Part shown: piece by piece, positions 26,105 through 35,086 of the stretch
How the letters are laid out: each line of letters starts with the position of its first letter
Numbering within the stretch: position 1 is the stretch's first letter
From: Aquincola agrisoli
Lineage (GTDB): Bacteria; Pseudomonadota; Gammaproteobacteria; Burkholderiales; Burkholderiaceae_C
Reading direction: 5' to 3'
Assembly: GCF_036621135.1 (NCBI RefSeq)
Contig: NZ_JAZIBG010000036.1
Coordinates: forward strand, 248,001 to 312,000
Length of the DNA: 64,000 nucleotides
Notes under the pieces: model-generated
Databases searched by the model: none
The model's input: the letters and a program-made list of their open reading frames with translations, nothing else
What the model was told of the DNA's origin: nothing
Program-made: the position numbers and the translations under genes

Positions 26105-26994
26105 AGCTGTCGGCCAACGGCATCGCCATCGAGGTGGATGACCAGGGCCCGCCCGGCGGGCCGGCGCTGCTGCTGGTCATGGGCTTGGGCATGCAGCTCA
26201 TCGCCTGGCCGCAGCCGCTGGTCGATCGTCTCGTCGGCGCAGGGTTTCGTGTCATCCGCATCGACAACCGCGACGCGGGGCTCAGCGAGGGCTTCGATCG
26301 ACACGGCGTGCCCAACCTGGCGTGGGCCGGCCTGCGGTACATGATGCGGCTGCCGGTCGACGCGGGCTACCGCCTCGCCGACATGGCTGCCGACGCATGG
26401 GGCGTGCTCGATGCGCTCGGCGTCGGCGAGGCGCACCTGTGCGGCGCCTCGATGGGGGGCATGATCGTCCAGCACATGGCCGCGGCCCAGCCTCGGCGTG
26501 CCGCGAGCCTCGCGCTGATGATGACCACCTCTGGAGCCCGCCACCTGCCGCGCCCGACGCTGGCGGTGCAGCGCGCACTGTTGTCGCGGCCGCCGCGGGC
26601 CGAGGACGCCGGCGCGGTGGCGGCACGCCTGGAGGCGATGTTCAGGCTGATCGGCAGCCCGGCCTATCCGGCGTCGGCGGAAACGCTGCGTGCGCAGGTG
26701 GCGCAGGCCCTGCAGCGCGCCTACCGGCCGGCCGGCGTCGCACGGCAGCTGGTGGCCGTGGTCGCCGATGGCGACCGTTCGGGCCTGCTGCCGCGCATTG
26801 CCGCGCCGGTGCACATCGTGCATGGCGAGGCCGATCCGCTGATTCCGCCGGCGGCGGCGCGCGACCTGCATGCCAAGCTGCCGGGATCGACGCTCGACCT
26901 GGTGCCGGGCATGGGCCATGACCTGCCGGCCGAATTGCTGGCGCGCTTTGCGCAGGGGATCGCCACGAACGCGGCGCGACAATCGACAGCGTGA
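26101..26994 (+). CDS. Alpha/beta hydrolase
   Basis: The 297-residue protein has the nucleophile elbow 'GASMGGMI' (Ser near residue 119), an acid in 'HGEADPLIPP', and His in 'PGMGHDLP', giving a complete triad. The oxyanion region is 'LLVMGLGMQL', and 'IRIDNRDAGLSEGFD' resembles hydrolases of the esterase/haloalkanol type. The substrate is unknown. The start at 26101 overlaps the transporter stop, and the 3' end overlaps the dusA start, so three genes are translationally linked. Confidence 0.88.
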   Translation: MKLSANGIAIEVDDQGPPGGPALLLVMGLGMQLIAWPQPLVDRLVGAGFRVIRIDNRDAGLSEGFDRHGVPNLAWAGLRYMMRLPVDAGYRLADMAADAWGVLDALGVGEAHLCGASMGGMIVQHMAAAQPRRAASLALMMTTSGARHLPRPTLAVQRALLSRPPRAEDAGAVAARLEAMFRLIGSPAYPASAETLRAQVAQALQRAYRPAGVARQLVAVVADGDRSGLLPRIAAPVHIVHGEADPLIPPAAARDLHAKLPGSTLDLVPGMGHDLPAELLARFAQGIATNAARQSTA

Positions 26995-27989
26995 ATTCAC
27001 CGATGCAGCACTCTCCCTGGCGCTTGAACGTGGCGCCGTGCATGGACTGGACGGACCGGCACTGCCGCTACTTCCACCGCCTGATCACACGCCACACCCG
27101 CCTTTACAGCGAAATGGTGACGACCGGCGCGCTGCTGCATGGCGACGTGCCGCGCCACCTGGACTACAACCCTCAGGAGCATCCCGTCGCGCTGCAACTC
27201 GGCGGCAGCGAGCCCGACGCGCTGGCCGTCGCCGCGCGCCTGGGCGCCCGGTGGGGCTACGACGAGATCAACCTCAACTGCGGCTGCCCGAGCGAGCGGG
27301 TGCAGCGCGGCGCGTTCGGGGCCTGCCTGATGGCAGAGCCGGCGCTGGTGCGCGACGGGGTGAAGGCCATGCGGGACGTCGTCGACATCCCCGTCACCGT
27401 CAAGCACCGCATCGGCATCGACCAGGAGGAGAGCTACGCCTTCGTGCGCGACTTCGTCGGCACGGTGGCCGAGGGCGGCTGCAACGTCTTCATCGTGCAC
27501 GCACGCAACGCCTGGCTGCAAGGCCTGAGCCCGAAGGAGAACCGCGAGATCCCGCCGCTGCGCTACGAGCACGTGTACCGGCTCAAGCGCGACTTCCCCG
27601 CACTGACGATCGTGCTCAACGGCGGCGTCAAGACGGCCGCGGAGGTCGAGTCCCACCTGGCGCACGTCGACGGGGTGATGCTCGGCCGACAGGCCTACCA
27701 CGAGCCCTGGTCGATGGCGGAGTGGGATGCACGCTTCTTCGGCGCATCAGGCCCGGCGCCGGTGCGTGAGGAGGTCGAGGCGTCGATGGTCGAGTACATG
27801 GAGCGCCATGTGGCGGCGGGGGGTGCCTGGTCGCATGTGGCGCGGCACTGTATGGGCCTGTGGAACGGCACGCCCGGCGCCCGCCGCTGGCGCCAGGCCT
27901 GGAGCGATCACTCGCTGAAGGCGATGTCGCCGCGGGGCGTGGCGGCGCGTGCCGCCGCCTCCAGGATGGGATCGCCGTCGACGGCCTGA
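26991..27989 (+). CDS. dusA: tRNA-dihydrouridine(20/20a) synthase DusA
   Basis: The 332-residue flavoprotein contains 'MVTTGALLHGD', 'VALQLGGSEPDALA', the catalytic Cys C99 in 'INLNCGCPSERVQ', and 'LSPKENREIPPLRYEHVY', which marks the DusA subgroup rather than DusB or DusC. It reduces uridines 20/20a in the tRNA D-loop using FMN and NADPH. The GTG at 26991 overlaps the previous stop (GTGA); an in-frame ATG at 27003 is a shorter alternative. The last 82 bases overlap the 3' end of the convergent patatin gene. Confidence 0.94.
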   Translation: MNSPMQHSPWRLNVAPCMDWTDRHCRYFHRLITRHTRLYSEMVTTGALLHGDVPRHLDYNPQEHPVALQLGGSEPDALAVAARLGARWGYDEINLNCGCPSERVQRGAFGACLMAEPALVRDGVKAMRDVVDIPVTVKHRIGIDQEESYAFVRDFVGTVAEGGCNVFIVHARNAWLQGLSPKENREIPPLRYEHVYRLKRDFPALTIVLNGGVKTAAEVESHLAHVDGVMLGRQAYHEPWSMAEWDARFFGASGPAPVREEVEASMVEYMERHVAAGGAWSHVARHCMGLWNGTPGARRWRQAWSDHSLKAMSPRGVAARAAASRMGSPSTA

Positions 27990-28861
27990 GCGGGCGGCGC
28001 GGTGGGTGAAGGCGCCAGTTCCGGAAACTTCAGCGGCAGGATCTCCATGACTGTGTCCAGCCCGCGCTGGAACAGTTCGGCCTTGTCGTCGCGAGACAGG
28101 CGGAAGTTGACCGGCGAATGCCGCCCGACGTCGATGACGACCGTGCGTGGCCAGTGGCGCGCATTCACGAATTCGCGCGACAGCGTGGTCATGAAGGTGC
28201 GGATCAGCATCTGGATGTAACCGGGCAGGGGGAACCACGGGCGCCTGGGCGCCGCCTCGTCGACGGCTGCGCGTTCGCCGCGCAGGCGGAACAGGCACAC
28301 CGGGGTGCTGTCGCCGGCCCAGTCCCGGTGCAGCGCATCCTCGCTGAGGATGCTGCCGTCCACCAGCAGCTTGTCCCCGTGCGACTGGAAGGCGAACAGC
28401 AGCGGGATGCCCATGGAATGGCGCACCGCACGCGCCACCTTGTAGTCGGGCGTGGTCTCGCGATCGAACACCACGGGTTCGCTGCGGCGCACGTCGGTCG
28501 CGACCACCGCCAGGTCCAACGGCAGATCCTTGAAGCAGGCCCCTTCGAGCAGGTCGTCCAGCCAGTGCTCGAAGGTGTCGCCCGAGGTCAATCCGCCGTG
28601 GAAGAAGAGCTGGTACAGCGAGAAGCCCCGGAAGCGCCCGAAGTCGATGTCCAGCGCCAGCGTCTGCAGCCGCTCCGGCGACCAGCCCGCCGCGTGCAGC
28701 GCCGCCACGATGCTGCCCCCCGACACACCGACCAGGCGAGGCGTCTGCACCCCGAGGCGCTGAAGGGCGGTGAGCACACCCACGTGCGCCGGAAGGCGCG
28801 TGCCACCGCCGGCGAGCACGGGTACCAGCCGCAGCGCTTGCAGGGGAGGGGTGCAGGTCAT
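27908..28861 (-). CDS. Patatin-like phospholipase
   Basis: The 317-residue protein has a glycine-rich oxyanion loop 'AGGGTRLPAHVG', the nucleophile in 'GVSGGS' (S47), and the catalytic Asp in 'LVDGS' (D168), completing the Ser-Asp dyad of patatins. The loop has RLPAH where many family members have an Arg-Gly pattern. It should hydrolyse an acyl ester of a lipid, in the cytoplasm or at the membrane, since there is no signal peptide. It is the last gene on the minus strand of the polyamine region, 90 bases from the DMT transporter. A functional link is not evident. Confidence 0.88.
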   Translation of the reverse strand: MTCTPPLQALRLVPVLAGGGTRLPAHVGVLTALQRLGVQTPRLVGVSGGSIVAALHAAGWSPERLQTLALDIDFGRFRGFSLYQLFFHGGLTSGDTFEHWLDDLLEGACFKDLPLDLAVVATDVRRSEPVVFDRETTPDYKVARAVRHSMGIPLLFAFQSHGDKLLVDGSILSEDALHRDWAGDSTPVCLFRLRGERAAVDEAAPRRPWFPLPGYIQMLIRTFMTTLSREFVNARHWPRTVVIDVGRHSPVNFRLSRDDKAELFQRGLDTVMEILPLKFPELAPSPTAPPAQAVDGDPILEAAARAATPRGDIAFSE

Positions 28862-28951
28862 GCCGCCAATTTGCCGGTTTTCGCAGATTCCTGATCGAAA
28901 GAAAAGCAGGCACCTGGCGTGTTACAACCCGGCGCCGCGACGGCCAGCGTG

Positions 28952-29863
28952 TCAGGCGGGGGCCGACGGCAGGGGAGCCGGCGAGCGGCCGGGCCACGTG
29001 GCCAGCACGAGGCCGGTCAGGGCCAGCGCGAAGGCGCCGGCCTGGGCCACCGAGAAGCGCTCGCCGAGGAACAGCACACCGATCGCCGCGGCGCTGATCG
29101 GCAGCATCACGGTGAAGACGCCCGCCCGCGAGGCGGGCACGTGCTTCAGCCCTGTCATCCACAGCCAGACCGTCCACATGCTGGCGGCCAGCGCGTAGAA
29201 GACCAGCAACGCCCAGGTGGGCATCCCGACCGCCCCGAAATCGAACTGCAGCGCCTGCCACAGCCCCAGGGGCGTGACGAGGACGAGGCCCCACAAGTTC
29301 ACCAGGGCACTGATGCGCTTGGCAGAGACGTTGCCCGTGAGTTGCTTGCCGATGACGACGTAGCTGGCCTCGCAGACCACCGCACCGAACAGCAGCAGGT
29401 TGCCCAGGAGGGAACCTCCGCCCTGGTCACCTGCGTCGCCCTTCTTCAGCGACACCATCGCGATGCCGAGCACCGCGCATGCAATACCGGCGGCCACACG
29501 AGGGGCGATGCGTTCCCGCAGGAACACGCGCGACAGGATCGCCACCGCCGCCGGGATGGCGGCCATGATCACCCCCGCCGCCAGCGCGGTGGACAGGTGC
29601 ACGCCGAACAGCATGCAGACGGAGAACAGGAAGTTGCCGAGGAAGGATTCGAGAAACAGCAGCCGGCGGTCATTGCCCGACAGCGGCAGCTCGCCGGGCC
29701 GGCGCTTCACCCAGTGCGCCATCGCGAGCGCGGCGATGCCGAAGCGCAGCCATGCCAGCAGGAAGACCGGCAGCACCGCCACCAGCAGCTTGGACAGCCC
29801 CACGTAGCTGCCGACCAGCGTCATGCTGGCGGCCAGGCAGAGGTAAGCGGCCCAGTGCGGCAT
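28952..29863 (-). CDS. EamA/DMT family transporter in the polyamine region
   Basis: The 303-residue protein has about ten membrane helices with two EamA repeats ('GVIMAAIPAAVAILSRVFL' in the first, 'PISAAAIGVLFLGERFS' in the second). The ATG at 29863 begins at the first helix and lies two bases after the stop of the upstream ligase gene, so the two are co-transcribed. By context it could export a polyamine catabolite or amino acid. That is inference, since DMT sequences do not reveal substrates. Confidence 0.87.
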   Translation of the reverse strand: MPHWAAYLCLAASMTLVGSYVGLSKLLVAVLPVFLLAWLRFGIAALAMAHWVKRRPGELPLSGNDRRLLFLESFLGNFLFSVCMLFGVHLSTALAAGVIMAAIPAAVAILSRVFLRERIAPRVAAGIACAVLGIAMVSLKKGDAGDQGGGSLLGNLLLFGAVVCEASYVVIGKQLTGNVSAKRISALVNLWGLVLVTPLGLWQALQFDFGAVGMPTWALLVFYALAASMWTVWLWMTGLKHVPASRAGVFTVMLPISAAAIGVLFLGERFSVAQAGAFALALTGLVLATWPGRSPAPLPSAPA

Positions 29864-29865
29864 GT

Positions 29866-31245
29866 TCAGAACGCCGCCGCATAACGTTGGCGTTCCCAGT
29901 CGCTGACGTGCCGGGCATAGGCCAGCCATTCGTCGTGCTTGAGCGCAGTGAACTCCCTCATGAGCGTCTCACCGAGTGCCGACGCGACCACCCGGTCGGC
30001 CCGCAGGGCCGCCACCGCCTCCGCCAGGCTCTGGGGCAGCACGCCGATGCCGCGCTCCTGGCGCGACGCGGCCGGAAGCTCGAACAGGTCGTCCTCGCAG
30101 GCGGGCCCCGGATCGAGCGCACGCTCGATGCCGTCGAGGCCGGCGGCCACCAGGCCGGCCAGCATCAGGTACGGATTGGCGCTGGCATCGGGCAGCCGCC
30201 ACTCGAACCGCCCCGGCAGCGTGCGCAGCAGCGCACTGCGGTTGTTCGGTCCGTACGCCACGTACGCAGGCGCCCAGGTGGTGCCGGACAGGGATTCGCC
30301 GACCGTCAACCGCTTGTAGGAGTTGACGGTGGGTGCCGCGAGGGCACACAGCGCCGCGCTGTGCAGCAGCACGCCGGCCAGGAACTGCCGGCCGAGCGGC
30401 GACAGGTGGCCGCCGTCGGTGCCGCCATCCGCCGCGCCGTCGAACAGGCAGCGTGCGTCGGGACCTTCACCGTCCCACAGCGACACATGGCAATGCATGC
30501 CGCTGCCCGGCTGGTCGGCGAAGGGCTTGGGCATCATCGACGACACCATGCCGTGGCGCTCCGCCAGCGTATGGGCCGCGAGCTTGAAGAGCATCAAGCG
30601 GTCGGCGCTCGCCAGCACGTCGGCATGGGCGAAGTTCACCTCGTACTGGCCGTGTGCATCCTCGTGATCGATCTGCAGCACGTCGAGCCCGGCCGCCTGC
30701 AGGGCCTCGCGCAGCTGGTGCAGGAAGGGCAGTTGCCTGGGCAGGCTCTTCAAGTCGTAGGAGGGCTTGTCGAGCCGATCCGCGTCGTCCGCGGGATGCC
30801 AGCGCCCGTCCACCGTCTTCAGCAGGAAAAACTCGGGCTCGATGCCGACCTGCAGCGTCCAGCCCCGTTGTGCCAACCGCGCTACGGCGCGCCTGAGCAC
30901 CTGGCGCGGACAGGCTTCGAACGGCGCACCGTCCACGAAGCCATCGCCGACGATGCGTGCGACGCCCGGCATCCACGGCAGCGCCTGCAATGTGCCGGCA
31001 TCGCCGCGGGCCCAGTAGTCCGACCTGGGGCCCGTGCGCGGCAGCCCGGTGCCGGCGATCGACGGGCCGGAGAAGCCGGCACCGTGCAGGAGCACGCTGC
31101 GCAGCTGTGCCAGCGGCACGAACTTGCCCTTCGCCACGCCGTGCAGGTCGGTGAACTGCACGAGCAGCGTGTGCACACCCTGTACGGCGAGCTGAGCCTG
31201 CAGCGCCTCGGTGTCGGCGGCGGCCACCGCGGGAGTCGGGGCCAT
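29866..31245 (-). CDS. Glutamine synthetase-like ligase (GlnT/type III or PuuA-like), second copy
   Basis: The 459-residue protein has the glutamine-synthetase fold: beta-grasp start 'LLVQFTDLHGVAKGKFVPL', metal-binding 'GIEPEFFLL' and 'QIDHEDAHGQYEVNF', 'GMHCHVSLWD', and 'GPNNRSALLRTLPGRFEWRL'. Members of this branch join glutamate to amines, for example methylamine or polyamines, as well as to ammonia. Only about three dozen percent-level resemblance is visible by eye to the PuuA-like copy at 41155, so it is a distinct paralogue. It sits two bases from both the aldehyde dehydrogenase and the transporter, which argues for an amine substrate. Confidence 0.85.
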   Translation of the reverse strand: MAPTPAVAAADTEALQAQLAVQGVHTLLVQFTDLHGVAKGKFVPLAQLRSVLLHGAGFSGPSIAGTGLPRTGPRSDYWARGDAGTLQALPWMPGVARIVGDGFVDGAPFEACPRQVLRRAVARLAQRGWTLQVGIEPEFFLLKTVDGRWHPADDADRLDKPSYDLKSLPRQLPFLHQLREALQAAGLDVLQIDHEDAHGQYEVNFAHADVLASADRLMLFKLAAHTLAERHGMVSSMMPKPFADQPGSGMHCHVSLWDGEGPDARCLFDGAADGGTDGGHLSPLGRQFLAGVLLHSAALCALAAPTVNSYKRLTVGESLSGTTWAPAYVAYGPNNRSALLRTLPGRFEWRLPDASANPYLMLAGLVAAGLDGIERALDPGPACEDDLFELPAASRQERGIGVLPQSLAEAVAALRADRVVASALGETLMREFTALKHDEWLAYARHVSDWERQRYAAAF

Positions 31246-31247
31246 GT

Positions 31248-32744
31248 TCAAGGCTCGATGCGCAGCCAGGTGGTCTTCAGTTCGGTGTACTTGTCGAACG
31301 CGTGCAGCGACTTGTCCCGGCCGTTGCCGCTCTGCTTGTAGCCGCCGAAAGGCACGGTGATGTCGTCCTCGTCGTACTGGTTGACATGCACGGTGCCCGC
31401 ACGCAGCGACCTTGCGACGCGGTGCGCACGATTGATGTTGTCGCTCCACACGCTGGCCTGCAGGCCGTAGTTGCTCTGGTTGGCCAGTGCGACGGCTTCC
31501 GCCTCGTCCTTGAATCGGATGACCGAGACCACTGGGCCGAAGATCTCCTCGCGCGCGATCTTCATGTCGTTCGCCACGCCGTCGAACACCGTCGGCTGAA
31601 CGTAGAAGCCGCCCGTGTCGCTGCGCGCACGCTGCCCGCCGGCCACCAAGCGCGCCCCTTCGCTGCTGCCGGCCTCGATGTAGCCGATCACCGTGCGCAG
31701 CTGGCCCTCGTCGACAAGGGCCCCCATCACCGTGCGGTCGTCGAGCGGATCGCCCGGCTGGTAGGCCGGCGTCTGCGCCGCGACGAGGCGCACGAATTCG
31801 TCGGCGATGCTGTCGTGCACCAGCACACGCGACGGCGCGTTGCAGCTCTCACCCTGGTTGAAGAAGATGCTGCCGGCGAGTGTCTCGGCTGCCCGAGGAA
31901 GATTCTCGAAATCGGGGAACACGACAAACGCCGACTTGCCGCCGAGCTCGTTGAACACCCGCTTCAGGTTGCTGCGGCCGGCGTACTCCAGCATCTTGCG
32001 GCCGACCCGCGTGGAGCCGGTGAAGCCCACCGCGTCGACGTCCATGTGCAGCGCCAACGCCTCGCCGGCTTCATGGCCGTAGCCTGGCACGACGTTGAAC
32101 ACGCCCGGCGGCAGGCCCGCCTCGGTGGCCAGCTCGGCCAGCCGCAAGGCCGTGAAGGGCGATTTTTCGCTGGGCTTGAGCACCACCGAGTTGCCCGTGG
32201 CCAGCGCAGGCCCCAGCTTCCAGGCCGCCATGATCATCGGGTAGTTCCACGGCACGATCGTGCCGACGACCCCCATCGGCTCGCGCGTGATCAGCGCCAG
32301 CGCGTTGGCGCCGGTCGGCGCGATCTCGTCGTAGACCTTGTCGATGGCCTCCGCATACCAGGCGATCGTGCGCGCCGTGGCCGGCACGTCGACGGCCAGC
32401 GCATGGGCGATCGGCTTGCCCATGTCCAGCGTTTCGAGCAGGGCCAGCTCGTCTTTGGCCTCGAGGATCTTGGCGGCGAAACGCTGCAGCACCTTCTTGC
32501 GCACGGCCGGCGCCAGGCCGCACCAGCGGCGGTCTTCGAAGGCGGCGCGCGCGCTCCTGACGGCGGCGTCGACGTCGGCCTCGCGGCCCCGCACCACCGC
32601 GCCGAGGCGCCGGCCGTCGATCGGCGAGTGCTTGTCGAAGGTTTCGCCACTGGCGCCATCGCGGCGCTGGCCGTCGACGACGCTGCGGCCGTCGAAGCGG
32701 GCGGCCTGCGCCCGCGCGTGCCAATCGGCAACGGTCTTGCCCAT
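31248..32744 (-). CDS. puuC: Aldehyde dehydrogenase, PuuC-like (gamma-glutamyl-aminobutyraldehyde)
   Basis: The 498-residue NAD(P)-dependent enzyme has the catalytic Cys C301 in 'FFNQGESCNAPSRV', the general base E266 in 'FNELGGKS', and 'GTIVPWNYPM' plus 'FTGSTRVGRK' of the cofactor site. The full length and the N-terminal start fit the PuuC/betaine-aldehyde-type group. In the Puu pathway it oxidises gamma-glutamyl-gamma-aminobutyraldehyde to the acid. The substrate assignment comes from the flanking ligase, importer and gamma-glutamyl enzymes. Confidence 0.88.
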   Translation of the reverse strand: MGKTVADWHARAQAARFDGRSVVDGQRRDGASGETFDKHSPIDGRRLGAVVRGREADVDAAVRSARAAFEDRRWCGLAPAVRKKVLQRFAAKILEAKDELALLETLDMGKPIAHALAVDVPATARTIAWYAEAIDKVYDEIAPTGANALALITREPMGVVGTIVPWNYPMIMAAWKLGPALATGNSVVLKPSEKSPFTALRLAELATEAGLPPGVFNVVPGYGHEAGEALALHMDVDAVGFTGSTRVGRKMLEYAGRSNLKRVFNELGGKSAFVVFPDFENLPRAAETLAGSIFFNQGESCNAPSRVLVHDSIADEFVRLVAAQTPAYQPGDPLDDRTVMGALVDEGQLRTVIGYIEAGSSEGARLVAGGQRARSDTGGFYVQPTVFDGVANDMKIAREEIFGPVVSVIRFKDEAEAVALANQSNYGLQASVWSDNINRAHRVARSLRAGTVHVNQYDEDDITVPFGGYKQSGNGRDKSLHAFDKYTELKTTWLRIEP

Positions 32745-32784
32745 GGTATGTCTCCTGGTACGTCCTGCGGGCCGCCCCGCCGCC

Positions 32785-34158
32785 TCAGAAGGCGACGACG
32801 AGCGAGGTCCCGAGCAGGTGGTTGCGCTTCTTGAATTCGCCGTTCTTCACGTCCTCGAACACCGCACGGTCGGCGCCATCGAGTCGGTACTCGACCTTGA
32901 AGGTGGTCGTCGGGTTGACGGCGTATTTCAGGCCGAAGGTCAGCGCGTAGCGATTGGCACCGCGGTCGAGGTTGCCCTCGGGAGCCGGGCCGATGCCGTT
33001 GCGGCTGTCGTTGTAGACGCCTTCATCCGGAAGGTAATAGCCGTTGTAGGTGTACAGCCCACCCCCGTTCTTCTTGTTGTTCAGGTAGTCCGCCCGCACC
33101 AGGCCTTGCAGCCGGGGCGTGAACGCGTAGCCTGCCAGGCCGGACACGCCCCACCAGCTGGCGTCGCGCCAGTTGCCGTCTGCGTCGGGTGTGATGGCCG
33201 CGTCCTTTTGCCGGCCGAAGCTCAGCTGCCCCTGCAGCGTCCAGTCGCCGCGGATGTAGTAGCCGTCGACCTCGAAGAGGTGGGCGGTCGAGCCTTCGCC
33301 CGTGTTGTAGTTGGGCGACTTGCCATGCAAGCCTGCGAAGCCGAAGCCGTCGAACTCGCCCTTCGAGTAATCGACGCGGTACACCAGCACCGGCGACTTT
33401 TCTCCCGGTGCCTTGATCGGCGTGTTGACGTTGGCCAGCATGCCCTTGATCGCCCACTTGCCGACCGTGTGCATGAGCCCCACGCCGGTGTAGCCGGCCG
33501 GCAGCGTGAAGTCGTAGAGCAGGTTGTGGGTGGTGAAGGGGTTGAGCGTGGGTTGCTGGTACTCGTAGCCAGACCAGTCGGGAATCTGGCCGGCGATCAG
33601 CCGCGTCTGCAGGCTGCCCAGCGGCACCGAGACGCTGGCCTCCTGGATGATGCTGTTGCCGTCGATCAGCGCGCCGACGCCGCGGTTGGGCGCCAGCGTC
33701 AGCTTCCAGATCGTGCCGCCTTCCATCTCCTTCGTGATGTCGAGCACCGCGGCGCCCATGTAGGAGGTGTCGTAGAAGTAACCGTCCGACTGCTGGTTCA
33801 GGAACTGGAAGCCCGAGCGGTTCTGCAGCTTGTTCCAGATGTAGGTCGGCTCGATGTAGCCGCTGATCTTCAGATCCTTGAAACCCCAGGTCTCGCTGTT
33901 CTCCTCCAGCGCATCGGTCTTGACGGTCAGGCGGTTGAGTTCGGCCGCCTGGTCGGGTGTCATGCCCCAGCCGGTGCCGGCCGGCGGCAGCTTGGCCTCG
34001 GTGTCCTTCAGCTTCTTCTCGAGCTCCCCGACCCGCGCCTTCAGGTCGCGCAGTTCCTGCAGCAGTTGCTCGTTTGTGGTCTGCGCGCTGCCCATCGCCG
34101 GAAAGGCGAGGGCGACGGCAGCCGCCAGCAGGGTCAAGGGGCGATGGGCGACGGTCAT
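32785..34158 (-). CDS. Predicted outer-membrane channel protein (DUF3138-like)
   Basis: The 457-residue protein has a signal peptide (likely cleaved after 'FPAMGSA'), a short coiled coil (about 28-58, 'NEQLLQELRDLKARVGELEKKL'-like heptads), and a long region of alternating strands ending in the aromatic 'SLVVAF', typical of outer-membrane barrels. It resembles Burkholderiales proteins annotated DUF3138, but I cannot confirm the family without a search. It lies between the PotI-like permease and the PuuC-like dehydrogenase on the same strand, which suggests a porin for polyamines or related cations. This is inference. Confidence 0.75.
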   Translation of the reverse strand: MTVAHRPLTLLAAAVALAFPAMGSAQTTNEQLLQELRDLKARVGELEKKLKDTEAKLPPAGTGWGMTPDQAAELNRLTVKTDALEENSETWGFKDLKISGYIEPTYIWNKLQNRSGFQFLNQQSDGYFYDTSYMGAAVLDITKEMEGGTIWKLTLAPNRGVGALIDGNSIIQEASVSVPLGSLQTRLIAGQIPDWSGYEYQQPTLNPFTTHNLLYDFTLPAGYTGVGLMHTVGKWAIKGMLANVNTPIKAPGEKSPVLVYRVDYSKGEFDGFGFAGLHGKSPNYNTGEGSTAHLFEVDGYYIRGDWTLQGQLSFGRQKDAAITPDADGNWRDASWWGVSGLAGYAFTPRLQGLVRADYLNNKKNGGGLYTYNGYYLPDEGVYNDSRNGIGPAPEGNLDRGANRYALTFGLKYAVNPTTTFKVEYRLDGADRAVFEDVKNGEFKKRNHLLGTSLVVAF

Positions 34159-34213
34159 GGGGGTTCTCTCCTACGCTCGGGTCTTGTTGGCTTGTTCTGG
34201 ACGGACAGGGCGC

Positions 34214-35086
34214 TCAGCCTCCCTCGCTGCGCGCCTTGTTGACGGCTCGGATGCGCTCGCGTTCGGCGCGGGCGATCAGGTAGCTCGCGGTGAGCACACC
34301 GATCGCGACGACCACGATGATCACGGTGGCCATGGCGTTGACGCTCGGATTCACACCCAGCCGAGCCCGCGAGAAGATCACCAGTGGCATCGTGGTGGAT
34401 CCGGGCCCCGACAGGAAGGCCGACAGCACGACGTCGTCGAGCGAGATCGTGAAGGTCAGCAGCCAGGCCGACATCAGCGCCTGCGCGATCATCGGCAGCG
34501 TGACCAGCATGAAGACTTGCGATGGGCGTGCCCCCAGGTCCATCGCCGCTTCTTCGAGTTGCGGATTCAGGTCCTGCAGCCGTGACTGCACCACCACGGT
34601 GGCGTAGGCCATGCCCACGAGCAGGTGGCCCATCCAGATCGTCAGCGCGCCGCGGTCGGGCCATCCGGTGCCGAACAGGCCTTCGGTCAGCCGCTGCACC
34701 GAGACCAGGAAGAGCAGGAGCGACAACCCGACGATGACTTCCGGCATCACCAGCGGCGCGCTCACCATGCCGGAAAAGGCCGTGCGGCCGAAAAAGCGCC
34801 GGTACTTGACCAGCGTGAAGGCGGCCAGCGTGCCCAGGATGACCGCGCCGGTGGCGGTGAAGAAGGCGATCTTCAGGCTGAGCCACAGGCCGCCGAGCAT
34901 CTCGCTGTCCTTGGCGAGCGCGCCGTACCACTTCACCGTGAAGCCGGCCCACTGGTTCGGCACCGGCGAGTCGTTGAACGAGTAGACGACCAGCGCGACG
35001 ATGGGCATGTAGAGGAAGACGAAGCCCGCCACCAGCCAGGCCTTGCCGACGTGCCGCGCCAGGCGGGGTCCGAGCGCGGCCCTCAT
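34214..35086 (-). CDS. potI: Putrescine/spermidine ABC permease, PotI-like
   Basis: The 290-residue inner-membrane protein has six predicted helices and the permease EAA loop 'LEEAAMDLGARPSQVFMLV'. The N-terminal 'FLYMPIVALVVYSFNDSP' is typical of PotC/PotI. The ATG at 35086 overlaps the upstream permease stop by four bases. It forms the channel with the PotH-like subunit and is energised by the PotG-like ATPase. Confidence 0.92.
   Translation of the reverse strand: MRAALGPRLARHVGKAWLVAGFVFLYMPIVALVVYSFNDSPVPNQWAGFTVKWYGALAKDSEMLGGLWLSLKIAFFTATGAVILGTLAAFTLVKYRRFFGRTAFSGMVSAPLVMPEVIVGLSLLLFLVSVQRLTEGLFGTGWPDRGALTIWMGHLLVGMAYATVVVQSRLQDLNPQLEEAAMDLGARPSQVFMLVTLPMIAQALMSAWLLTFTISLDDVVLSAFLSGPGSTTMPLVIFSRARLGVNPSVNAMATVIIVVVAIGVLTASYLIARAERERIRAVNKARSEGG

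Noticed and set aside
22339..27000. A minus-strand open frame of about 1,550 codons opposite truB, typA and the hydrolase
   Set aside because: It has no domain pattern, and its composition mirrors codons of the real genes on the other strand.
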